33,804 bases of DNA, taken from NCBI GenBank assembly GCA_012033355.1, contig JAAUQZ010000023.1, positions 1-33,804 of the forward strand. Reading direction: 5' to 3'. Origin of the DNA: Leptolyngbyaceae cyanobacterium RM1_406_9 (GTDB lineage: Bacteria > Cyanobacteriota > Cyanobacteriia > Elainellales > Elainellaceae). Within the stretch, counting starts at the first letter, position 1, and each line of letters opens with the position of its first letter. The position numbers and the translations under genes were made by a program. The notes below the pieces were generated by a model. It was not told the DNA's origin, did no database searches, and was given only the letters and a program-made list of their open reading frames with translations. Shown here piece by piece: positions 9,086 through 17,750 of this stretch.

Positions 9086-11260
9086 CTAAGATTTCAACTG
9101 CTCTAGATTAGGGCGAACCTTAGCCCTAATCGTGACGACAGTAATATTGTCATGCCCATTGTACTGATTCGCTAGGTCGATTAACTGGTTAACACCTTGC
9201 TCCAAGTTGGTTTGAGCATTTAACAGCGGGTCGAGATGGGTACGCCAGTGGGTTTCCAGCAAGTCATTGTCAGTCATTCCATCCGAGCATAGGACGAGCA
9301 GTAAATCTTCGTTCAGTTCTAGGAATTCTACGTCTGGGCTGACAAAATTCTCATCTCTAGGACCTAATGCTTGAGTCAGTTGATAAGCATCTGGACGGGC
9401 ATAGGCGATCGCAGGTTCAACTCCACGCTGAATTTCCCGTTGTCCCACCTCATGGTCAACTGTCACCTGCTCTAGACCCCGTCTGCGGCTAAAGCGGTAG
9501 AGGCGGCTATCTCCTACATGGGCGATCGCTGCTTCCGTGTCTTGAACCAGCACCAGAACTAATGTTGTCCCCATGCGGCCGCTACCAGAGCGAGAATTTT
9601 GCTGATTCAGGTCATAAATTACTTTGTTTGCCTGTTGAATACCCGCTGAAATTATCTCTTCGCTGGGCAACTGATTATTGCGCCAGTTTTCAGCAAAGTA
9701 CTGTCTCAGCGTATCAACGGCCAGAGCGCTTGCAACTTCACCGCCTGCGTGTCCACCCATGCCGTCACAAAGAATGTATAGCCCTTTGGCGTGTACTGTG
9801 CGTCCGGTTGGACTTTCTAGCTTTTCGGTTTCCGTCTGAATGCTGAAATAATCTTCGTTGTGGTCACGCTGACGACCAATATCTGTGCGACCTGCATCTT
9901 CCAGACTCATCAGCTTCATAGGCAGCACGACCGTCGGCACATCGTCGCTGTCACCTGGCGCTTCCTCATCTAACTCATCCACTTCGAGTCGTGTGGGGCT
10001 ATCAGGGGTAGTCAGGTCGGCGACTGGAGAAGGAATGCCTCCCACCTCAAAATCTGTCACTGCACTTGCACTTAGCTCAGCCTTTGAAGGCTGGGAAGGC
10101 TCTGAGGTGCTGGAGTTTGCACTACTAGAAGTCGCTGAATCGATAGGAAGGTCGGGCATCATAGCCGTTGGCGTTAGGTCAGGTTTGTAGTCGTCAGGCT
10201 GAAGTTCGTCGGCGATCGCTTCCAGACGCGATCGCAATTCATTGAGCGTCGAAATGTTCCCCACTTCCAAATCCTGGCACAATTGCGCTAGAGATCCAAG
10301 CTGAGTTCGCTGAGACTGCTGGAACAAAAGTAGCCAAACTCGCCCTAAATCTTTTAGCTCCAGCAGGTTTTCGGGTTTTTCCAGATACAAGCGCTGCAAA
10401 CACAGAAGCTGATCTTCATCCACCCGTAAGTTATTGAGTTCTAGGAGACTCTGACAACAATGTTGAACCTGTAACACCGCCCAAAGTTCCGTCATCTCGT
10501 GTAGCCAATGCAAAGTTTGGATTGGCAGCACGTCTGGATCACTCCATAAATCCAGCAGTAGCGGTAGGTGGGTTCGATCTTCCAATAAAACTATGGTTTG
10601 TCCATCTTGCTCCCAGGCATCGTGAATCAGAGGCAACGACGGATAAAGCTGTTCCTGTAGGGTTAAATAAATCTGGGCGATCGCCGGAATTGCGGTTTTA
10701 ACTGCCGCCTCAGAATGACTAAGCAAGTCGATTGTTTGAACAGAGCCAAGTTCTGGCTCTGTTTGGTCTTCAGCCGCCACTTCTGTCGCTTCAGACGAGT
10801 TCTCATCCAGCGAGTAGCCCAACAAAACCTCTAGTGGGGAAAGCTGAAAAGGCTGGCAGTCCAACACTCTAACTTCTACATCCGCAGCCGTAGCCGATGG
10901 AGTATGCAAAGGTGCGAGCAGCTTATAGCGCTGCTGAAGATCAAGGTAGCTCCTGGCTATCAGGGACTCTGTAGAAGATGAAGCAATAGGGGGTGAAGCG
11001 GTTGTAGCTGCCTCGTCGTGAACGTCTTGAGCAAACGTCGATGGAACTTGGCTGACAGCATTTTGAGGAGTAGAAACCGTGAAGACAATTGCCTGCCAAG
11101 TCGTGCCAATGATCGTGCCACAGTTCAAACAGCTTTCAACGTTGAGCGGATTATCAGATTTGCACACGGGACAAACCCGCTCAGTTAGAGAAAGTCCGCA
11201 GTTTTGGCAAAACTTGCCGCTGTCAGGGTTGTCAAACTGGCAGTTGGGACAAACAAGCAT
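9086..11260 (-). CDS. Zinc-ribbon PP2C-type Ser/Thr phosphatase with degenerate kinase-like segment
   Basis: This is a 724-residue cytosolic signalling protein. Residues 4-47 hold a double zinc ribbon (Cys 4, 7, 18, 21 and 30, 33, 44, 47). Residues about 105-355 resemble a protein kinase outline (RYKLLAPL, then LPLIHDAWEQDGQTIVLLED, then LNNLRVDEDQLLCLQRL). They have no glycine loop, HRD or DFG motif, so this part would be inactive. A low-complexity acidic/serine linker leads to a PP2C domain from about residue 455. There DIGRQRDHNEDYF, DGMGGHAGGE, HVGDSRLYR, CSDGMTDND and GHDNITVV carry the metal-binding aspartates. The phosphatase therefore looks active. The FHA gene directly upstream on the same strand probably belongs to the same unit. 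Confidence 0.9.
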   Translation of the reverse strand: MLVCPNCQFDNPDSGKFCQNCGLSLTERVCPVCKSDNPLNVESCLNCGTIIGTTWQAIVFTVSTPQNAVSQVPSTFAQDVHDEAATTASPPIASSSTESLIARSYLDLQQRYKLLAPLHTPSATAADVEVRVLDCQPFQLSPLEVLLGYSLDENSSEATEVAAEDQTEPELGSVQTIDLLSHSEAAVKTAIPAIAQIYLTLQEQLYPSLPLIHDAWEQDGQTIVLLEDRTHLPLLLDLWSDPDVLPIQTLHWLHEMTELWAVLQVQHCCQSLLELNNLRVDEDQLLCLQRLYLEKPENLLELKDLGRVWLLLFQQSQRTQLGSLAQLCQDLEVGNISTLNELRSRLEAIADELQPDDYKPDLTPTAMMPDLPIDSATSSSANSSTSEPSQPSKAELSASAVTDFEVGGIPSPVADLTTPDSPTRLEVDELDEEAPGDSDDVPTVVLPMKLMSLEDAGRTDIGRQRDHNEDYFSIQTETEKLESPTGRTVHAKGLYILCDGMGGHAGGEVASALAVDTLRQYFAENWRNNQLPSEEIISAGIQQANKVIYDLNQQNSRSGSGRMGTTLVLVLVQDTEAAIAHVGDSRLYRFSRRRGLEQVTVDHEVGQREIQRGVEPAIAYARPDAYQLTQALGPRDENFVSPDVEFLELNEDLLLVLCSDGMTDNDLLETHWRTHLDPLLNAQTNLEQGVNQLIDLANQYNGHDNITVVTIRAKVRPNLEQLKS

Positions 11261-11461
11261 CGTGAGACTTCCTTCAGATTTTTATTCTTGCAGTCAGCGC
11301 CAGAGGCAGGAAAATTCTAACCCGTTGCCCTGAATTGCACGGTTCCTGAGTTGGCTGCGCGGCCCTAAGCGAGTGATGCGAGACTCCTCAAAAGCTGCCT
11401 TGTGTACAGGTTACACGATATAAGTAAAACCCGTACCTGGTGATTTTTAGAGTGCCCAGGT

Positions 11462-12358
11462 TTACTCAAGCTGAAACAAGAAGCTGACTTTGTCGCCTTT
11501 ACCCAAGGCAATGCGATCGCCCGGACGCAATCGATGGCGATCGCCCATTTGCAGCGGCAGATTGTTGACATAAGTTCCATTGGAGCTACCCAAATCTTCC
11601 AAATAGAAGGCATCTCCCTCGACTCGAATGTCGGCGTGTACCCGCGACACGATGTCAGAATCCGCCAGTCCCGATAAATCAATGTCGGGGGGGATCTGTC
11701 CATTTGGCTTACCGATGTGAATGACGTTAAGGTGCATCGGCAACTCAATGACGCTGTTGCTCTGGACATGAAATAGGCGGGCAGCCGTTTGCTGAAGCCG
11801 AGTGCTGGCATCTGGAGCGCCACCAGCCATAGCGGATGAGGGCGGCGACTGAGCGCTGCCAAAAGCAGCCTCGCCAGAAGCAGCCTCGCCAGAAGCAGCC
11901 TCGCCAGAAGCAGCCGGCAAGTCAGGAGAACTTTGAGGTATAGCAGATTCCGACTGGGAGACGGATTCTGGCAGGTCGGGAGAAGCTTGAGAACCCATTG
12001 CTTTCTCAGAAGAAGACATGACTGGACTCGGAGAATTGGTCAACGCGGGAGGAACATCTGGCGGCAAGACTACGCCATCCGGTGTGTCTGCCTGCTGGGG
12101 CGTAGAAGCTTCTGCCCCTGTTTTGCCGATGACAGTAGGGGCGAGCGGCTGGGACGGCTGCCCTGGAGATTGGGGCGGCTGCACCGGAGCCTGATTGTGC
12201 TGTAAGTCGTAGCCACACTGTCCACAGAAGTGGGCCGCTGCTGACACTGATGCACCGCAGTTTGGGCAAGCAATCATTGCGGGCAGGGGCGTGTAGCAAG
12301 CTTCACATTCTACAGCCGTCTCTGGATTGGTATGAGCGCAATTAGGGCAAATAATCAT
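11462..12358 (-). CDS. Double zinc-ribbon FHA-domain protein
   Basis: The protein has 298 residues when started at the ATG given; the frame extends four codons further to a TTG. N-terminal Cys 4, 7, 18, 21, 31, 34, 45 and 48 form two zinc ribbons. A Pro/Ser/Ala-rich linker follows, including a perfect 15-base tandem repeat encoding GEAAS units. The C-terminal FHA domain (about the last 110 residues) has IGKPNG, SRVHADI and LGSSNGTYVNN. It thus keeps the phosphothreonine-contacting Ser-Arg and Asn-Gly pairs, although the usual first GR is GK. FHA domains bind phosphothreonine peptides. Its position 201 bases upstream of the PP2C gene, with the same ribbon layout, suggests a reader and eraser pair. 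Confidence 0.9.
   Translation of the reverse strand: MIICPNCAHTNPETAVECEACYTPLPAMIACPNCGASVSAAAHFCGQCGYDLQHNQAPVQPPQSPGQPSQPLAPTVIGKTGAEASTPQQADTPDGVVLPPDVPPALTNSPSPVMSSSEKAMGSQASPDLPESVSQSESAIPQSSPDLPAASGEAASGEAASGEAAFGSAQSPPSSAMAGGAPDASTRLQQTAARLFHVQSNSVIELPMHLNVIHIGKPNGQIPPDIDLSGLADSDIVSRVHADIRVEGDAFYLEDLGSSNGTYVNNLPLQMGDRHRLRPGDRIALGKGDKVSFLFQLE
11868..11915 (-). repeat. 15-base tandem repeat inside the FHA gene
   Basis: GCAGCCTCGCCAGAA is repeated head to tail about three times, encoding GEAAS in the linker. Copy number is likely to vary between strains, with effect only on linker length. Confidence 0.75.
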
Positions 12359-12499
12359 AGGAGATGTCAAGTTTCTGAGAGTTTTATTTACGCTGACCTT
12401 AAATAAAGTTGAGAATGCTCAAACTGACGCGGCTGATGAGCTAGAACCGTGATAGATAGTGATGGAACGATGACAATGATAGAAGGAGATCTATCAGAG

Positions 12500-12769
12500 A
12501 TGGAACCCAAGATGAAACAAATTAAGGTGAAGCAGGAAAATGTTGCAATTGACAACAATGCCATTCCTGAATCTCTGAAAAGGACTTTAGACAATATTGC
12601 GGCTAAAGCTGCTGACCGGAAAGACGAGGTCGTGAATGCGCTAAGCAACGAACAGCCCGCTAAAAGCCGCATGGTGGAAGATTCTTATGTTCAGTGTACT
12701 TGGTGGGAAGGTTGCTACTATTGCCAGGACGAAGATAAGAATTGGCATCGGGTCAAGTGCTTTACCTAG
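12500..12769 (+). CDS. Small hypothetical protein with Cys/Trp-rich C-terminus
   Basis: No family is recognised. The ATG chosen has AAGGAGA about ten bases upstream and gives 89 residues. Earlier in-frame starts at 12449 (GTG) and 12470 (ATG) have poorer ribosome sites. The first 60 residues are charged and probably helical (ESLKRTLDNIAAKAADRKDE). The last 28 contain four cysteines and three tryptophans (QCTWWEGCYYCQDEDKNW, then HRVKCFT). No signal peptide or membrane segment is visible. The layout could be a small zinc-binding protein or, less likely, a leader-core peptide; no modification enzyme is adjacent. It is divergent from the FHA gene. Confidence 0.65.
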   Translation: MEPKMKQIKVKQENVAIDNNAIPESLKRTLDNIAAKAADRKDEVVNALSNEQPAKSRMVEDSYVQCTWWEGCYYCQDEDKNWHRVKCFT

Positions 12770-12776
12770 TTCGTAG

Positions 12777-12803
12777 GTTGGGTTAGCGCCAGCGTAACCC
12801 AAC
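12777..12803. repeat. Short palindromic repeat after the Cys/Trp-rich gene
   Basis: GTTGGGTTA and TAACCCAAC form a 9-base stem around GCGCCAGCG. Similar GTTGGGTTAGCGC-type palindromes occur as dispersed repeats in many bacteria. The place, between convergent genes, fits a terminator-like use. Confidence 0.5.
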
Positions 12804-12839
12804 AAATTTAGGGATTTCGTTAGCGGCTAGCGGTTTTTT

Positions 12840-13775
12840 TTACTCAATCGGAGGTGTTCCCTCTGAAGTGGCAGGAATGGCGTGCGATCGCCGCCCTCTC
12901 AAATAGCGAGTTCCCCAAAAAGCGCCTCCAGCAAAAATTAAAAGATAAGGGCTATAGACCGCCAACCAAATGCCAAGCTGAACGAAATCAACTGTCAGCT
13001 TGCCCATTGAGTGGGAGGCACTCTCCCAGGTCTCTTGAAGCTGAATGCCGATCGCCCGCTGGGGTGGCGTGTCGGCGATCGCCCCTTCCAAACTCAGGTT
13101 AATGGTGGAATAAGCCACCCGATTTTGCAGGCTGCTCAACTGAGCGTCGATTTGCTCAATCGAATTGCGAATCGTGCTAAGTTCCTGGGCAACCTTCAGC
13201 ACTTCGCCAATGTCACCCGATCGCTCCATAATTTGCAGCAGCATTTCCTCCGACCTTCGCAGGTTTCTCAGCCGCGCCTGAAAATCGACAAGCTGAGTTG
13301 AGACATCTTCAGCCGTAATTGCCTGACGCTGTACAGTTCCCAATTCGCCAAGTGCTTCCAGAGTAGCCTCCAGTCGCTCCTGGGGCACTCGCATTTGCAG
13401 TGAAGCGGTGTGGCGGTAGTAGTCGTTTGGCGGAGTCTGATTCTGTAAACTCAACACGTCGCCCTGCTGCTGTTGGGCGATCGCCGTTGCCTGATCCAGG
13501 CTTTCATCTACCGCATCCACCACGACTGTAATGTCTGCGGTTTTGATCAGTTGAGGGAGCGAGCGCGGCACCTCAGCTACACCCGTTGTCGCCACATCCG
13601 TTGCTTCAGCAAAATTTTCTCCCGCCGCTGGCGCTTCGACCATTTCAGAAGGAGCGCCAGCCGTCGAATTAGCCGCAGGAAAAGGAGAACTCGCACAGCC
13701 GACCAGCAACGCGCCACCCCACAAAACCGCTAAAAGCCAACTCCGCTTCAGCAAAACTTTAGAGCCGTTCATCAT
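12840..13775 (-). CDS. DUF4349 domain lipoprotein
   Basis: This 311-residue protein starts at an ATG with GGGAG six bases upstream. A lipoprotein signal peptide (SWLLAVLWGGALLVGC) places the lipidated cysteine at residue 27. The DUF4349 domain covers roughly residues 75-270. It opens with LIKTADITVVVDAVDESLDQA, continues through a coiled-coil stretch (LVDFQARLRNLRRSEEML) and then YSTINLSLE. A C-terminal transmembrane segment (LGIWLAVYSPYLLIFAGGAFWG) and a basic tail follow. The role of DUF4349 is not established. The protein is probably anchored in the cytoplasmic membrane at both ends with an extracytoplasmic coiled coil. Confidence 0.87.
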   Translation of the reverse strand: MMNGSKVLLKRSWLLAVLWGGALLVGCASSPFPAANSTAGAPSEMVEAPAAGENFAEATDVATTGVAEVPRSLPQLIKTADITVVVDAVDESLDQATAIAQQQQGDVLSLQNQTPPNDYYRHTASLQMRVPQERLEATLEALGELGTVQRQAITAEDVSTQLVDFQARLRNLRRSEEMLLQIMERSGDIGEVLKVAQELSTIRNSIEQIDAQLSSLQNRVAYSTINLSLEGAIADTPPQRAIGIQLQETWESASHSMGKLTVDFVQLGIWLAVYSPYLLIFAGGAFWGTRYLRGRRSHAIPATSEGTPPIE

Positions 13776-13827
13776 CGTCAACTCCCTTAAATCACAAGGT
13801 TGAATGCTGCGAGTATGACTATTTCAA

Positions 13828-14382
13828 ATGCCAAAATCCGAACAGTTGCAATTTAAGCAACACCCTACCTCCCTCTCCTCCCCTACCTCCCCACCTCCCG
13901 TGCCCCCCAAAACCGGAGCCACCTTCGACCCCACCCACACCTACCGCTATTCCCTATGGCGAGAATGGGACGCAGACGCACCAAAAGTTGGATTCATCAT
14001 GCTGAATCCCAGTTCCGCAGATGCCAAAAAGAACGATCCAACGATTCGCCGCTGCATCGGGTTTGCTCAATCTTGGGGATATGGGGGGTTGGAAGTGGTG
14101 AATCTGTTTGCCTACCGCGCCACGCATTTAAAGGATTTGTTGCAGGCAACTGACCCCATTGGGGACAAAAATGACCATTATTTGATTGCAGCCATGCAAA
14201 CTGCGAATTTATTAGTTGTGGCATGGGGCAACTGGGGCAGCTTGAACCAGCGAGATCAAGCCGTTCTGCAATTAATCTCTGAGCATCGGCAAGTTTGCTG
14301 TTTGAGCCTCAATCAATCAGGACAGCCGCGCCATCCGCTCTATGTAAAAAGCGACACTCATCCTATTCCTTTCCGAGCTTGA
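13828..14382 (+). CDS. DUF1643 domain protein
   Basis: The 184-residue protein has a disordered Pro/Ser-rich N-terminus and then a DUF1643 domain from about residue 45. The family signature is YRYSLWREWD, VGFIMLNPSSADAKKNDPTI and CIGFAQSWGYGGLEVVNLFAYRAT, followed by WGNWGS. The biochemical role of DUF1643 is not known. The HPLYVKSDTHPIPF ending is also typical. It is divergent from the DUF4349 gene with a 52-base gap that must hold both promoters. Confidence 0.87.
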   Translation: MPKSEQLQFKQHPTSLSSPTSPPPVPPKTGATFDPTHTYRYSLWREWDADAPKVGFIMLNPSSADAKKNDPTIRRCIGFAQSWGYGGLEVVNLFAYRATHLKDLLQATDPIGDKNDHYLIAAMQTANLLVVAWGNWGSLNQRDQAVLQLISEHRQVCCLSLNQSGQPRHPLYVKSDTHPIPFRA

Positions 14383-14481
14383 CGGTTTCTTCAACCTGCT
14401 TTAACGTAACTTGCTCCAATGTGCAGGAATGTTTGGGCAGTCTAGAGGCAGACATTCAACCTGTATCTAGGTATTTTTCCC

Positions 14482-14781
14482 ATGAGTCAGAAGAAATTGA
14501 TGCTTGCGTTCGGTTCAGTTGTGGCAGCGGCTACGGTTTTGCTGACTGCAAGTGCAGCGCTAGCCGATTTTCGGGTTGGAAATGGCACAGGCGGCAACTA
14601 TGCCTATGAATTGTGGAGAACGGATGACGGTGCCCTGTACTACCTGAAAATTTGGACGCGACGCAGCTATCCCAGGGGTAGCTATTTTCAGTCAATCAGT
14701 TTTGAATCTAGTCGGGATGCGTTGAATTATTTTGATTGTGAGTATGGGGGGCGATCGCTCCCTAGCTGCCCGAATAACTGA
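14482..14781 (+). CDS. Small secreted hypothetical protein
   Basis: This 99-residue protein has a clear Sec signal peptide: basic start MSQKK, a hydrophobic core LAFGSVVAAATVLLTASAA and an ALA cleavage site before DFRVGNG. The mature part of about 70 residues is rich in Gly, Tyr, Ser and aromatic residues. It has two cysteines (FDCEYGG and PSCPNN) that could form a disulphide in the periplasm or outside the cell. No family is recognised. It is followed within 30 bases by a perfect 15-base-arm hairpin. Confidence 0.72.
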   Translation: MSQKKLMLAFGSVVAAATVLLTASAALADFRVGNGTGGNYAYELWRTDDGALYYLKIWTRRSYPRGSYFQSISFESSRDALNYFDCEYGGRSLPSCPNN

Positions 14782-14809
14782 GCAATCCTGACACGCCTTA
14801 AAGGAGGCA

Positions 14810-14842
14810 AGATCTGCGACTTCTTCGAGAAGTCGCAGATCT
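14810..14842. terminator. Perfect inverted repeat, possible terminator
   Basis: AGATCTGCGACTTCT and its exact reverse complement surround a TCG loop. A TTTTT run begins nine bases later. It may terminate the small secreted protein gene. A dispersed repeat is the alternative, since the arms are unusually perfect and it lies beside a rearranged gene. Confidence 0.55.
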
Positions 14843-14952
14843 GAGTGCAGTTTTTACTTATTTCAGCACCACTTAACCAAGATCGCCTTACAAAGTGCAA
14901 GCAGCGGCTCGATTTAGATATCTTAAAGCTACACTCGTCTCGACTCGACTGT

Positions 14953-15984
14953 ATGGTGCTGTTAGATCACTTTTGCCCTCCGCTTAGCACAAGACGGCAT
15001 TGGCACAGTTTTCACAATGCCTGGTCAACCTATTTGTCTGAGACGTTGAACGAAGTTCTTCCAGAGGGCTATTTTGCCGAACCCAATGCTCAATTTGGGA
15101 TTGAAATCGATGTTGACACCTATGCTGAGAAAGATTCTATTTTAGTTTCTGCTGGCTATGAAGTAACGGGTTTATGCAGATCAGAGGATAAAGCTACATT
15201 GCTGAAGCAAAAAAATATTGAACCAGTTGCTGGGACACTACAGGATGAGCAAATTCTCTTTCAAGCTGCTCGATCAGCAGATGCCGTGATCAATGCCGCA
15301 GACGCAGACGATCCTTTTGCTGTGGAGGTATTACTTCAAGCACTTGCCGGATCAGGTAAGAAGTTAATTCATACTAGCGGATCGAGCATTGTTGGCGATC
15401 GCGCCGCTGGTGAATATAGCAATCGTATTTTTCATGAGGATATTTCGCGTCCAATTCGCTTTGAAAAAATTGGGCGAGTGGCTGTTGACACCCATGTTAT
15501 CGAGAGCGTTATTCGGGACGTACATTCTGTTGTCCTGTGTCCATGTCTGATTTATGGTCGTGGCACAGGCTTAAAGACTCAGAGCATTCAAGTTCCCTGG
15601 ATGATTGAGATTGCTAAAAAACACCAGACCGCTCGGTATATCGGCAGCGGAGAAAATGTCTGGTCAACAGTCCATATTGAAGATGTTGCGATCGCCTATA
15701 TGCTTGCACTTGAGGAAGCTCCTGCCGGATCATTCTTTTTCCTTGAAAATGGTGAATCGAGTTTTAGAGAAATTGCTGAAACCATACATCATCAAATTGG
15801 TTTTGGAGGAACAGCCCAAAGCTGGACAGTAGAAGAAGCAGTTCACGAATGGGGACAGGAAGGCGCTCATTTTGCTTTTGGCTCAAATAGCCGGGTTCGT
15901 TCAAAAAAAGCCAAAAGCCTTTTAGGATGGACACCTAGATACTCATCTGTGGTTGATTGGTTAAAGGAAACATCAAACTGGTAG
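14953..15984 (+). pseudogene. Chimeric NAD-dependent epimerase-like gene lacking its NAD-binding motif
   Basis: From this ATG the first about 58 residues (MVLLDHFCPPLSTRRHWHSF, then LPEGYFAEPNAQFGIEIDVD) resemble the start of an unrelated uncharacterised family found in cyanobacteria and planctomycetes. They run in frame into the body of an extended short-chain dehydrogenase/epimerase from SAGYEVTGLCRSEDKA onwards (HTSGSSIVGD, YGRGTGLKTQ, STVHIEDVAIAY). The first beta strand and GxxGxxG loop of the epimerase are missing. The active-site Tyr-x-x-x-Lys is not evident. It is therefore probably an inactive fusion product, although the 343-codon frame is open throughout. The junction lies near 15121-15150. 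Confidence 0.7.
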
Positions 15985-15998
15985 ATTTTGCAACCAAT

Positions 15999-16136
15999 AT
16001 GAGCAACGAATCTACTTCAAGTAGCTCTCAAACTGATTGGCAACGTCTGGATGCCCTGACTATTGAACTCCTAGAGGCAGAGCCTCCAAATGAGATTCCC
16101 AGCCAGAGGCTAGGAACCAGGGACTGCGTTAATTAG
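15999..16136 (+). CDS. Short hypothetical ORF, possible antitoxin remnant
   Basis: A 45-codon frame reads MSNESTSSSSQTDWQRLDAL and then TIELLEAEPPNEIPSQRLGT. The first 20 residues resemble the start of small cyanobacterial antitoxins of the BrnA/CopG kind (a WxxLDAL motif), but the expected DEDIDxSDIP continuation is absent. It begins 14 bases after the chimeric gene and overlaps the end of the opposite thioredoxin/NHL gene by four bases. It may be a broken antitoxin or not expressed at all. Confidence 0.3.
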   Translation: MSNESTSSSSQTDWQRLDALTIELLEAEPPNEIPSQRLGTRDCVN

Positions 16137-17680
16137 TTTGGAAAGCAAATATTAGGCGCACACAGTCCAGCAAAGGATAAGGTACTCACGGTTAGTGTAT
16201 CCAGGGCAACGCGGCGGATGGTGTGGTTGTTGGGGTCGGCAATATATAGGAAATTTCCGGCAAGGCTTAGCCCTGAAGGTTCTGAGAATTGGGTGGCGAC
16301 CCCTTGCGGGTATCTCTCCGAGATCGCCCCTCCATCCCTCAACCCTGCTACACCACTTCCCAACACCGTTCTACAAAATCCGGTTTTGAGATTGACCTGC
16401 TTAATTTTGTGATTGTAGGTGTCGGCGATCCAAAGCTGCCCGTCGGTTCCGCATTCAACGCCTAAACAGTGTTGCAGTCTGGCTTCTGTGCCTTGCCCAT
16501 TGACATCGCCAAAGCCAAACAGTTCTCCGCTGCCGCAGACGGTTCGCACTTTGGGCATTTCAGCCAAGGCGATCGCCCGAATGGAACTGGATTCACTATC
16601 TGCCACATAAAGTTCTTGTCCATCAGTGGTAATGCCGCTGGGCTGAGCAAAAACAGCATCGTTGACGAGTCCATCTACACAAGATTCGGCTCCGGTGCCT
16701 GCGTAGGTGCTGACGATGCCGCTTTCCAGGTTCATCTGCCAGATTTGGTGTGAGCCTGCCATTACAATAAACAGATGGTTGCTCAGTTTGACCAAATCCC
16801 AGGGAGAATTCAGGGCAGTGTTTAGCGCCATGCCAGCATGGGGGCGGATATTGCGGCTTTGTTCTCCAGTTCCAGCAAGGGTGCGAACGGTCTGCTGTCG
16901 GAAGTTAACCTGGCGAATGGCGTGATTTTCGGTATCGGCGACGTAGAGAATTTGAGTTTCTGCATCCCACGCCATGCCTTGAGGTGAAGCAAACTGAGCA
17001 TCGGTAAAGCTGCCGTCTTGCAGTCCGGCTGTTCCTGTTCCAATCGTGTGTTTGACGGCTCCATCCAATCTGGTGACGACGAGGCGGTGATGTCCAGAAT
17101 CGGCGATGAAGAGGGTATCGCTGGTTTCGTCAGCCAAAACTTTTCCGGGAAAGGCAAGTGGCGTGGTGAGGGGCGATCGCTCTTTCTCCAGCACTAAACT
17201 CAATTGCTCAAAGTTAACGGTTCCTTTTTGCCGATGCTCCTGAATCATCTGCTCAATTAACTGATCGAGCGCTTGCCGATGTCCCTCACCTGAAACGGAG
17301 CCAACCACATACCCGGTCGGGTCGATGACCATCAGCGTTGGCCAAGCCCGAACTGCGTACTGTTGCCAAACATTGAAGTCTTGATCTAACAGGATAGGAT
17401 GCTCAATGTCGTAGCGCAAGATTGCCTGCCGCACGTTTTCCACTTGTTTTTCGTGATCAAATTTGGCGGAGTGAACGCCGATAACAGTGAGACAGTCTTT
17501 GTACTTTTGCTCCAGATACTTTAAATCGGGCAAAACGTGCAAACAGTTGATGCAGCAATAGGTCCAGAAGTCCAAAATGACGACTCTGCCCCGCAAGGCT
17601 TTGAGCGAAAGGGGGCGATCGCTATTCAACCAGGAATAATTTTGGGGCAATTCTGGCGCTCGGACGCGATCGCGCTGCAT
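16133..17680 (-). CDS. Thioredoxin-like/NHL-repeat protein (NHLRC2-like)
   Basis: This 515-residue protein combines an N-terminal thioredoxin-like domain (residues about 8-155) with a C-terminal NHL beta-propeller. The redox site is WTYCCINC with Cys43 and Cys46, followed by VIGVHSAKFDHEK and the cis-proline region RAWPTLMVIDPTG. The propeller has at least five blades with repeats such as LFIADSGHHRLVV, LYVADTENHAIRQV, LYVADSESSSIRAI and LWIADTYNHKIKQV. The domain order is that of the conserved NHLRC2 family, whose molecular role is still unclear. No signal peptide is visible, so it is probably cytosolic. AAGGA six bases before the ATG supports the start. Confidence 0.92.
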   Translation of the reverse strand: MQRDRVRAPELPQNYSWLNSDRPLSLKALRGRVVILDFWTYCCINCLHVLPDLKYLEQKYKDCLTVIGVHSAKFDHEKQVENVRQAILRYDIEHPILLDQDFNVWQQYAVRAWPTLMVIDPTGYVVGSVSGEGHRQALDQLIEQMIQEHRQKGTVNFEQLSLVLEKERSPLTTPLAFPGKVLADETSDTLFIADSGHHRLVVTRLDGAVKHTIGTGTAGLQDGSFTDAQFASPQGMAWDAETQILYVADTENHAIRQVNFRQQTVRTLAGTGEQSRNIRPHAGMALNTALNSPWDLVKLSNHLFIVMAGSHQIWQMNLESGIVSTYAGTGAESCVDGLVNDAVFAQPSGITTDGQELYVADSESSSIRAIALAEMPKVRTVCGSGELFGFGDVNGQGTEARLQHCLGVECGTDGQLWIADTYNHKIKQVNLKTGFCRTVLGSGVAGLRDGGAISERYPQGVATQFSEPSGLSLAGNFLYIADPNNHTIRRVALDTLTVSTLSFAGLCAPNICFPN

Positions 17681-17750
17681 GGCAATTCCTTAGTGTGAGT
17701 TATAGAAATTAATCTGTTAATTTGATGAGAGAAAACAAGAATAAAGCAGT

